A stretch of 5,713 bases of DNA from Chloroflexota bacterium. GTDB taxonomy: Bacteria > Chloroflexota > Dehalococcoidia > GIF9 > UBA5620. Each line of letters opens with the position of its first letter. Position 1 is the first letter of the stretch. Position numbers and translations under genes: made by a program. The notes below the pieces were generated by a model, which worked only from the letters and a program-made list of their open reading frames with translations, was not told the DNA's origin and made no database searches. The DNA lies in the NCBI GenBank assembly GCA_026389735.1, contig JAPLHH010000326.1, forward strand, positions 1-5,713, read 5' to 3'. Positions 1-5,713 of the stretch are shown in pieces.

Positions 1-2504
1 ATATACTCCTGCTGGACCAGAGCGTGCCGGATGGTCGCGGCCTTCAGGCTTTAACTCAGGTGCGCGCTCAAGTTGGCGGCATACCTATCATCATATTGTC
101 CCCGCTCGATAACGAAAAGGATAAGATTGAGGCACTGAAAAAGGGCGCCCAGGAATGCCTGGTCAAGGGAAAGTTGAATAGAGACCTGTTGGCGCGCTCT
201 ATCTACCATGCCATCGCTCAGCAGTGGTCTGTGTCGAAGTCAGAGTCCAGCGAAGCCCAATTTATTAACATAATAAAGAGTTACCCTGACGGTATCATCA
301 TTGTGGACCAGAAGGGAACAGTATGTTTTGCCAATCCGGCTGTGGAATCCCTCTTTGGCTGTAAAGCAGGACAGCTGCTTGGAGAATCGATTGATTCGTT
401 GCAGGCGATTGAAGGTGGTAAGACCGAGCTAGGCATAGTCCGTGGGGACGGGGAAAATCTTGTGGCGGAAGTAAAAGTGGTGGAAATAAAGTACCAGGGA
501 GAAACTGCCTACTTGGCTTCATTACGCGATATTACCGAACGCAAGAGGGTAGAGGAAGAGACTAAGTTAGCCCGATTGGATGCCGAAACAGTTAAAGTAA
601 CATCAGCCAAAATCATAGCCAAGGCCAGTGAAGAAGCCAAGCTGGCAAGAGAGGATGCAGAAGTCGCCAAGATAGCTTCAACTAAAGCTGCAGCTAAAGC
701 CCATGAAGAAGCCAGACTGGCCAGGGAGGAAGCTGAGAAAATCAAAAGCGTCTTGTCTCAAGGTAATGAAGAAGCCAGGCTGGCCAGGGAGGAAGCTAAT
801 AAAGCCAAGGCTGCTTTAGCCAAGGCCAGTGAGGAAGCTAAGGAAACCAAGGCCGTCTTAGCCAGGGCCAGTGAAGAAGCTAGACTGGCCCGAGAGGATG
901 CCGAGACAGTTAAGAAAACCTCGGCCAAAGCGGTGGGTAAAGCCAAACAAGAGGCAAGATTGGCACAGGAAGATGCCGAAGCAAGCCTGGCCAAGGCCAA
1001 TGAAGAAACCCGGCTGGCCAGAGAAGAGGTTGGAGAAGTCAAGGCCGCCTTGGCTAGAGCTGTCACCAAGGCCAATGAAGAAGCCAAGCTGGCCCGAGAG
1101 GAAGCTGAGGAAATTAAGGCCGCCTCGGCCAAGGCTGTGGCTAAAGCTGAAGAAGAGGCCAGACTGATACAGGAGGATGCCGAAGCGACCTTAGCCAAGG
1201 CCATAACTAAAGCCACTAAAGAAGCTAAGCTCGCTAGAGAGGAAGCCGAAGCAACCTCAGCCAGGGCTATCGCCAAAGCCAGTGAAGAGGTCAGACTGGC
1301 CAGAGAAGAGGCTGAAGCCGCCAAGACAGTCTCAAACAAAGCCGTTGTCAAGGCTAACAAGGAAGCCAAGTTGGCCAGAGAGGAAGCTGAAGCTGCCAAG
1401 ATAGCTGCAGCTAAAGCCGCTGAAGAAGCCAGGCTGGCACGAGAGGAAGCTGATGCAACCAGGATAGCTTCGGCCACAGCCGTTGCCAAGGCCAATAAAG
1501 AAACCCGGCTGGCGCTGGAAGAAGTCGAAGAAATTAAAACAATCTCGGCTAAGGAGAAAGCTAAGGCCGATAAAGAGGTCAAACTGGCCAGAGAGGAAGC
1601 CGAGGCTGCCAAGGTAGCTTCAAATAAAGCCGTGGCTAAAGCCAATGAAGAAGCCAGACTGGCACGAGAGGAGGCTGAGGAAGTCAGGACTGCCTCAGCT
1701 AAGGCCGTTGCCAGGGCTAACGAAGAAGTCAGAATCGCCAGAGAGGAAGCCGAAGCCGCCAAGGCAGTCCTGGAAGAAGCTATGACCAAGGCTGCGGAAA
1801 AGAGGTACAATCTCGACCCGATGCAATCTGAGTTCATGTCTAATATCGTGCATGAACTGCGAGCTCCGCTGCACTCAGTTTTGGCCTTTACCAAATTATT
1901 ACTCGAAGGTGATGTATCAAATACTGAGACGCAGAAAGAATTTCTGACCATTATCGCCGGCCAGAGCGAGCACCTTCGCAAGCTGGTTGATGAACTACTT
2001 GACATTTCACCAATCGAATCGGAACGTTTCGATATCAATAAGGAGCGGGTCGCGATAGCAAATTTACTCCAAGGTACCATACGGGATTTTAATAGTGTGG
2101 CCAGGCAGAAAAATATAGTGATAAAGGAAAATATACCCTTACAACTACCCGATATTGAAGCAGATAGCCAGCGATCAAGGCAGGTGATGTTCAATCTTCT
2201 TGATAACGCCATTAAATTCAGCAACGATGGCGGTAGCATCGATGTCAGTGCTGAAGTCAGAGGTAACGATTTGCTGGTACAGGTTACTGACCAGGGTATC
2301 GGGATTGCTGAAGAGGCTAGAAAATCCCTTTTTGACAAATTTTACCAGGTAAAAAATACCAACAGGGTTGGAGGGCTGGGCCTTGGCCTTTATATCTCAA
2401 AGCGTATTATCGAAGCCCATGGTGGACGCATATGGGTAGAAAGTGTCGAAGGAGCCGGCAGCACTTTCAGTTTCACGATACCTCTGAAACAGGATAACAG
2501 GTGA
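1..2504 (+). CDS. Hybrid sensor histidine kinase: REC-PAS-long repeat helix-HisKA-HATPase_c (5' partial)
   Basis: Soluble autophosphorylating kinase with no membrane segment in the visible part. The reading frame is open from base 3 and the gene begins outside the window. The GTG at 24 is an internal valine, because the receiver core LLLDQSVPDGRGL runs across it. With codon 24 as residue 1, the receiver's phosphoacceptor Asp is at bases 15-17, and Ser26 and Lys48 complete its site. A PAS domain follows (about 77-177, ending in the typical DITERK), then an 18-unit helical repeat (178-591). HisKA has the H-box HELRAPL with phosphoaccepting His610. HATPase_c has N724 and D727-N728 in the N box, D756-x-G-x-G in G1, and the G2 loop GGLGLGL at 783-789. 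All catalytic residues are present, so an active kinase is expected. No PAS cofactor or signal can be read. The next gene starts one base after the TGA. The kinase call is secure; its partner is unknown. Confidence 0.95.
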   Translation, partial: ILLLDQSVPDGRGLQALTQVRAQVGGIPIIILSPLDNEKDKIEALKKGAQECLVKGKLNRDLLARSIYHAIAQQWSVSKSESSEAQFINIIKSYPDGIIIVDQKGTVCFANPAVESLFGCKAGQLLGESIDSLQAIEGGKTELGIVRGDGENLVAEVKVVEIKYQGETAYLASLRDITERKRVEEETKLARLDAETVKVTSAKIIAKASEEAKLAREDAEVAKIASTKAAAKAHEEARLAREEAEKIKSVLSQGNEEARLAREEANKAKAALAKASEEAKETKAVLARASEEARLAREDAETVKKTSAKAVGKAKQEARLAQEDAEASLAKANEETRLAREEVGEVKAALARAVTKANEEAKLAREEAEEIKAASAKAVAKAEEEARLIQEDAEATLAKAITKATKEAKLAREEAEATSARAIAKASEEVRLAREEAEAAKTVSNKAVVKANKEAKLAREEAEAAKIAAAKAAEEARLAREEADATRIASATAVAKANKETRLALEEVEEIKTISAKEKAKADKEVKLAREEAEAAKVASNKAVAKANEEARLAREEAEEVRTASAKAVARANEEVRIAREEAEAAKAVLEEAMTKAAEKRYNLDPMQSEFMSNIVHELRAPLHSVLAFTKLLLEGDVSNTETQKEFLTIIAGQSEHLRKLVDELLDISPIESERFDINKERVAIANLLQGTIRDFNSVARQKNIVIKENIPLQLPDIEADSQRSRQVMFNLLDNAIKFSNDGGSIDVSAEVRGNDLLVQVTDQGIGIAEEARKSLFDKFYQVKNTNRVGGLGLGLYISKRIIEAHGGRIWVESVEGAGSTFSFTIPLKQDNR
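555..1796 (+). repeat. 18-unit coding repeat, basic unit 25 codons (75 bp), in the kinase linker
   Basis: In-frame degenerate tandem repeat with consensus EEARLAREEAEAAK followed by an A/S/K/V-rich tail. Units begin at 555, 630, 705, 768, 831, 873, 948, 1002, 1077, 1152, 1218, 1284, 1359, 1422, 1497, 1572, 1647 and 1722. Their lengths in residues are 25, 25, 21, 21, 14, 25, 18, 25, 25, 22, 22, 25, 21, 25, 25, 25, 25, 25. There is no proline, no aromatic residue and no cysteine, and only a few glycines, so a continuous alpha helix or coiled coil is expected. Units differ at many third positions (GCC/GCT, AAG/AAA, AGA/CGA), so the array looks old and kept by selection on the protein. Neighbouring units 3 and 4 (both 21) and 10 and 11 (both 22) share the same length change, suggesting local duplication. 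Confidence 0.9.
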
Positions 2505-2505
2505 G
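2499..2505 (+). promoter_or_regulatory. Ribosome binding site of the receiver-CpaE gene, overlapping the kinase stop
   Basis: AGGTGAG includes the kinase stop codon and matches the 16S anti-Shine-Dalgarno complement AGGTGA. Two ATGs follow in frame, at 2506 and 2509. Measured from the AGG, the ATG at 2509 has the more usual spacing (7 bases rather than 4), so the protein may start MGKRILV instead of MMGKRILV. The overlap implies translational coupling to the kinase. Confidence 0.55.
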
Positions 2506-3672
2506 ATGATGGGTAAGAGGATACTGGTTATCGAGGATGACCCAATTGCCATTCGGCTGATGGAGTATGTACTGAAAAAACGTGGCTATCAGGTATTCAC
2601 CACGTCAAACGGTCTGGAAGGGCTACAAATAGCCCGGAAGGAGGTGCCTGACCTCATTATTCTGAATGTAATGTTACCAGGTATTGACGGTCTGGAGGTC
2701 TGCCATCGTTTGCGGGCTGAAATACAAACGCCGCAACCACTCATTCTTATGCTCTCGGGCAAAGCACAGCGAACTGATATCGCCAATGGATTAAGTATGG
2801 GTGCGGACGATTATCTCACCAAGCCCGCTACTCCTTCAGAAATCGTCAGCAAGGTAGACGGTCTCCTGGCCCAGAAAGCTGATGCTCGTTCCCCAATGGT
2901 CGTCTTTATTGGCTCTAAAGAGAAAGTAGGGACAACGACTGTTGTGGTCAACGTAGCCATTGCTTTGGCGCAAATGGGCAAACAGGTTATCGCCGTTGAC
3001 CTTTGTCCCTATGAAGGTAGTATTTCTGAGCGTCTCGGAATCAAACCTAAAAGTGCAATCCGTCGGCTCGTACAGATGCCTGCAGATGCTCCTGGTCGTC
3101 GTGTTATGGAGCCAGCATTGGTGGTTCACGAAACAGGCGTAGGTGTGATACGTATCCAACAGCCTTCCGGGGACACAGGGGACACGATACCCGAAGATAT
3201 TGATTTTCCGCTTGACAGGTTCAGAGAGGCTACCGATTATTTTCTGGTCGATCTGCCGTTTCAACCGACGGCTCTTACCAGGTCGTTTCTTTCGCAATGC
3301 GACCTCGCCATTATAGTCAGTGACTACACCACTGAAGCCCTGGCCGGAGTTAAGTCTACTATTACCGTTTTGCGTTTCCTGGGCATCTCTATAAAACGAA
3401 TCGGCTCTGTGGTCACCGACCCGGTGGGGACCTTCTCCCAGAAGGAACTCCCCAGCATAAAATCATATATTGAAACCAGCACTGCCGTGAGCATATGGGG
3501 AATAATACCTTATGAGGCTGGTGCCATGACATCATCACCGGGTAATCAGGCCACAATAATTAATAATGACGATTGCCCCATGGCCTGTTCCATAAAGGAG
3601 TTGGCTCAGCGTATTATCGCCGCGGAAATAACCAAAGACAGCGTTTCACGCAGCGTGGTAAAAAGAACATGA
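2506..3672 (+). CDS. Receiver-CpaE/TadZ-like P-loop fusion with pseudo-receiver
   Basis: Likely pilus or secretion-machine positioning or regulatory protein in the cytoplasm. Residues 4-122 are a receiver domain (RILVIEDD start, acidic pair D11-D12, S84, K106), but the phosphoacceptor position in LIILNVMLPG is Asn54, so ordinary phosphorylation is not expected. Residues 131-380 are a MinD/ParA-superfamily domain of CpaE/TadZ type. Its Walker A region is GSKEKVGTTT (136-145), where MinD-like proteins have KGGxGKTT: the GG is EK and the phosphate-binding Lys is Thr143. The second switch region is VDLCPYEGS with D165, and Walker B is YFLVDLP with D249. Loss of the Walker Lys (GTTT) is also seen in CpaE/TadZ relatives, so ATP binding may be weak or altered. 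The start is ATG 2506 or 2509. The gene overlaps the pilB-like gene by four bases. The family call is firm; the exact role is inferred from the family and neighbours. Confidence 0.88.
   Translation: MMGKRILVIEDDPIAIRLMEYVLKKRGYQVFTTSNGLEGLQIARKEVPDLIILNVMLPGIDGLEVCHRLRAEIQTPQPLILMLSGKAQRTDIANGLSMGADDYLTKPATPSEIVSKVDGLLAQKADARSPMVVFIGSKEKVGTTTVVVNVAIALAQMGKQVIAVDLCPYEGSISERLGIKPKSAIRRLVQMPADAPGRRVMEPALVVHETGVGVIRIQQPSGDTGDTIPEDIDFPLDRFREATDYFLVDLPFQPTALTRSFLSQCDLAIIVSDYTTEALAGVKSTITVLRFLGISIKRIGSVVTDPVGTFSQKELPSIKSYIETSTAVSIWGIIPYEAGAMTSSPGNQATIINNDDCPMACSIKELAQRIIAAEITKDSVSRSVVKRT
3169..3186 (+). repeat. 9-bp tandem duplication in the CpaE-like gene
   Basis: GGGGACACA is followed directly by GGGGACACG, giving the codons for Gly-Asp-Thr-Gly-Asp-Thr (residues about 222-227). 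It lies in a hydrophilic stretch before Walker B that is probably a surface loop. The repeat is in frame and looks like simple slippage. Confidence 0.6.
3669..3672 (+). promoter_or_regulatory. ATGA stop/start overlap joining the CpaE-like and pilB-like genes
   Basis: The start ATG (3669-3671) and the upstream stop TGA (3670-3672) share bases. The stretch before it (GGTAAAAAGAAC) holds only weak purine-rich complementarity to 16S rRNA, so initiation probably depends on ribosomes ending the upstream gene. This decides the start of the ATPase gene. Confidence 0.65.
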
Positions 3673-5420
3673 AAAGGCAAGAATCAAAGGGAGTTACCAC
3701 CAAGATACAAAGAAAGAGTCTGGGTGAAATCCTGGTTGAGCAGAGGTTTATTACCGCTGAACAACTGGAGGAAGCTCTGCAGCTACAGCAGATTCAGAAG
3801 GGCAGACTCGGTAATATCCTGGTGACCCGGGGGCTACTCAAAGCTGAGGAACTGGCACAGGCCATCAGCATCCAGCTGAATTTTCCTCTAATCGACCTGA
3901 AGAGACACATGGTTCACCCCGATGCCCTGAGATTAATTCCTGAGGACATCGCCCGAAAACATACCCTAATCCCGCTGGATGTCATCGGTGATTCGCTGGT
4001 CGTGGTGATGGCTGACCCGGAGGATATACAAACTATCGAGGACCTCAAAGTTCAGACTGAGATGAGGATTGAGGTAGCCGTCGGCGTCCCGGCTGATATT
4101 GAATGGGCAATTGACCTGAACTACAGGTCAGGCGAAAAAATAGAGAGACAGGTAAGCAAATCAGTACCTGCCCTTATCGGAGACGCTGAGGTTAAATCGG
4201 AGCTAAATGCCACGACACCTATTGCGGAAAGTCTGGATTTGCTCATCGAACAGGCTATCAGGGATAGGGCTTCAGATATTCATTTTGAACCGCAGGAAAA
4301 CAGACTACGAGTTCGCTACCGCATTGATGGTATTCTACATGATATACACTCACTACCTCTCAATGCCAACGAAGAACTGGTATCCAGGCTCAAAATACTG
4401 GCTAAGATGGATATTGCTCAACAGAAAAGTCCTCAGGATGGTCAATTTACCTTCAGGACAGGGGACAGGGATATTGATGTTCGTGTTGCTACCACGGATA
4501 CAGTGTACGGCGAACGGGTTACTTTACGGATTCTGGATAAGTTTCAATTTATTTTCAATCTCCCTGAGTTAGGTTTCCAGCCTTATGCTCTGGAGAAATA
4601 CCAGGCGATGTTGAACTGTCCCTTCGGCATGATAGTGGTGGGGGGTCCCACCGGCTCGGGTAAAACAACCACCCTGTACACATCGATTACCCAGCTTAAT
4701 AATAAAGAGCGTAATATTTTAACCATTGAGGATCCTGTTGAATACCGGTTCACAGATATCAGCCAGACGCAGGTCAATGCCAAAGCTGGTATTACTTTTG
4801 TCAGCGGTCTACGAGCAATGATGCGCCAGGACCCCGATGTTATCCTTCTGGGCGAGATTCGCGATAGAGAAACGGCGACAACAGCCGTGCAGGCGGCCAT
4901 CACCGGACACCTGGTGCTGTCTTCAGTCCATGCCAATGATGCCATCAGCGTGCTTTTACGGCTGATAAATATGTGTGATGAACCATCTCTTTTCCCTCCG
5001 ACGCTGGTTGGTGTTGTGGCGCAACGCATGGTTCGTCGCATCTGCACCGGCTGCCGGACAACGTACCAACCATCTGGGGCTGAGTTAACAGCCTACGAGG
5101 AAGAGATGGAACAACCGCCGCCTGTCTTTTATAAAGGGGTGGGGTGTAATCTCTGCGCCCACACTGGCTACCGGGGACGGACGGGAATTTTTGAAGTATT
5201 GCCTGTAAGTGATGAAAGCCGGGCGATGCTGCTTGATAATGCCAGTGCCAGCGATATCAGAAGGCAGGCTATCAAGGAAGGCATGGTCAGCATGAGACAT
5301 GACGGAATGCTGAAAGTCGCCCAGGGTATTACTTCAATGAGTGAGGTACTGCGCAGCGTGTACTCTGTTAGTGTCGATACCCGGAATCATTCAAAAGGAA
5401 ATTATGGCGTATTGGTATAG
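3669..5420 (+). CDS. pilB: PilB/GspE-family assembly ATPase with MshEN domain
   Basis: Hexameric cytoplasmic ATPase that would power pilus extension or type II secretion; 583 aa, a usual length. The frame is open back to an ATG at 3573, but ATG 3669 is chosen because it forms an ATGA overlap and keeps the whole MshEN domain. Residues 16-150 are MshEN with two copies of the c-di-GMP-type motif: the second (R46-L47-G48, G55, L62, Q69) is complete, the first (S17-L18-G19, R26) is altered. The motor domain has an Asp box SDIHFEP, the conserved QDGQF and GERVTLRIL segments, Walker A GPTGSGKTTT with Lys332, Walker B DPDVILLGEIRD (388-399, Glu396), and the His box GHLVLSSVHAND. Cys459/462 and Cys493/496 form the CxxC pairs of the zinc site known in GspE and PilB. 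All catalytic motifs are intact. PilB and GspE cannot be told apart from sequence alone; pilB is the best guess. Confidence 0.93.
   Translation: MKRQESKGVTTKIQRKSLGEILVEQRFITAEQLEEALQLQQIQKGRLGNILVTRGLLKAEELAQAISIQLNFPLIDLKRHMVHPDALRLIPEDIARKHTLIPLDVIGDSLVVVMADPEDIQTIEDLKVQTEMRIEVAVGVPADIEWAIDLNYRSGEKIERQVSKSVPALIGDAEVKSELNATTPIAESLDLLIEQAIRDRASDIHFEPQENRLRVRYRIDGILHDIHSLPLNANEELVSRLKILAKMDIAQQKSPQDGQFTFRTGDRDIDVRVATTDTVYGERVTLRILDKFQFIFNLPELGFQPYALEKYQAMLNCPFGMIVVGGPTGSGKTTTLYTSITQLNNKERNILTIEDPVEYRFTDISQTQVNAKAGITFVSGLRAMMRQDPDVILLGEIRDRETATTAVQAAITGHLVLSSVHANDAISVLLRLINMCDEPSLFPPTLVGVVAQRMVRRICTGCRTTYQPSGAELTAYEEEMEQPPPVFYKGVGCNLCAHTGYRGRTGIFEVLPVSDESRAMLLDNASASDIRRQAIKEGMVSMRHDGMLKVAQGITSMSEVLRSVYSVSVDTRNHSKGNYGVLV
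5393..5400 (+). promoter_or_regulatory. Ribosome binding site of the pilC-like gene, inside the pilB-like gene
   Basis: AAAAGGAA contains AGGA at 5396-5399, four bases before the ATG at 5404. It supports this ATG as the start even though it lies within the last codons of the upstream gene. Confidence 0.55.
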
Positions 5421-5713
5421 TGTTTATACTATCGATAAAAAGATTATCCAGGGCACCATTGATGCCACCTCCGAAAGGATGGCGGAGGACGCCCTGTACC
5501 GGGCTGGGTATCACCGCGTCCTTAAGCTGAGAGAAATAAGCCCCGGCCTGAATTTACGCCGGTTGCTGCCAAGTTTGTTCGGAGTTAAAACTCAGCAGGT
5601 TATTGATTTTTCACATCAGCTTACCGCCCTGATTGAGGCTGGAATTCCTATCCTGACGGCTCTGCAACTGCTTGAAGAACAGGCTCCTTCGGCTGCCCTG
5701 AGGAAAATCCTTA
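5404..5713 (+). CDS. pilC: PilC/GspF-family inner-membrane platform protein (3' partial)
   Basis: The first 103 codons are present and the gene runs off the right edge. In pilus and type II secretion systems this protein sits in the inner membrane, contacts the PilB/GspE motor and couples its turning to pilin insertion. The start MAYWYSVYTIDKK followed by IIQGTIDATSERMAEDAL is the typical short N-terminal region of the family, which carries the pattern G-x-I-x-A-x-S and then A-x-x-x-L. The first T2SSF domain starts near residue 64 with VIDFSHQLTALIEAGIPILT, matching the family's F-x-x-Q-L-x-x-L-x-x-A-G-x-P. The membrane segments are expected downstream and are not in the window. The 17-base overlap with the pilB-like gene, and pilB-pilC adjacency in many genomes, support the call. 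Confidence 0.92.
   Translation, partial: MAYWYSVYTIDKKIIQGTIDATSERMAEDALYRAGYHRVLKLREISPGLNLRRLLPSLFGVKTQQVIDFSHQLTALIEAGIPILTALQLLEEQAPSAALRKIL

Noticed and set aside
24..26. GTG as the true start of the kinase
   Set aside because: The codons before it (from base 3) continue the receiver core and include its phosphoacceptor Asp, so the start lies upstream of the window.
871..1167. A 98-codon plus-strand frame rich in Lys/Pro/Arg/Trp inside the repeat
   Set aside because: It is a frame-shifted reading of the same repeat, with composition driven by GCC and AAG codons. No ribosome site or domain supports it.
555..1796. Repeat region as a separate LEA-like, TolA-like or tropomyosin-like protein, or as a DNA repeat such as a CRISPR or regulatory array
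   Set aside because: It is in frame and unbroken between the PAS and HisKA domains. Similarity to LEA or TolA proteins would come from Ala/Lys/Glu composition. The units are diverged at third positions and carry no spacer structure.
758..2338. A 526-codon open frame on the minus strand opposite the kinase repeat, with Ser/Ala/Leu-rich repeats
   Set aside because: It is the mirror of the repeat: the AREEAE codons read backwards as SASSLAS with no stops. It runs on through the antisense of HisKA/HATPase, has no recognisable domain, and the plus-strand frame is clearly real. The open length follows from repetition, not selection.
2836..3297. A 153-codon minus-strand frame opposite the CpaE-like gene
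   Set aside because: It has no domain resemblance and no ribosome site, and it lies opposite a clearly conserved P-loop protein.
3573..3668. An ATG at 3573 extending the ATPase by 32 residues
   Set aside because: It would overlap the CpaE-like gene by 100 bases, the added residues are basic and unlike the family, and ATG 3669 gives a classic ATGA junction just before the MshEN domain.
4453..4471. Short GGACAGG-type repeat in the ATPase gene
   Set aside because: It is an imperfect 7-8 base repetition within a conserved coding segment (loop before DIDVRVAT) and is explained by codon choice.

Overview
The window holds four same-strand genes packed end to end, with no non-coding stretch longer than one base between them. 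They are separated by a 1-base gap, a 4-base ATGA overlap and a 17-base overlap. The first gene is cut by the left edge and the last by the right edge. No promoter, terminator, RNA gene, mobile element or CRISPR is visible. The layout reads as the middle of one translationally coupled operon.

Left to right: (1) the C-terminal 834 or so residues of a soluble hybrid histidine kinase (receiver, PAS, a 414-residue alanine/glutamate/lysine/arginine-rich repeat helix, HisKA, HATPase_c). (2) A 388-residue fusion of a receiver domain to a CpaE/TadZ-like (MinD/ParA superfamily) P-loop domain. Its receiver has Asn where the phosphorylated Asp normally sits, and its Walker A is degenerate. (3) A 583-residue PilB/GspE-type secretion or pilus-assembly ATPase with an N-terminal MshEN domain (a known c-di-GMP-binding fold) and a tetracysteine zinc site. 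(4) The start of a PilC/GspF-type inner-membrane platform protein.

Together these look like a regulated type IV pilus or type II secretion-like machine. The ATPase and platform protein would form the assembly motor. The CpaE-like protein would place or gate it, as TadZ/CpaE does for Tad pili. The kinase would supply a signal, and c-di-GMP may act through MshEN. The link between kinase and motor is inferred from gene order only.

The organism is a bacterium of roughly middling GC. The combination of a receiver-CpaE fusion with PilB and PilC, and the protein style, would fit Chloroflexota (for example Dehalococcoidia), but no phylogenetic marker is present and this is a low-confidence guess. 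The most unusual elements are the repeat helix in the kinase, whose unit lengths are all sums of 7 and 11, and the Asp-to-Asn receiver on the CpaE-like protein.
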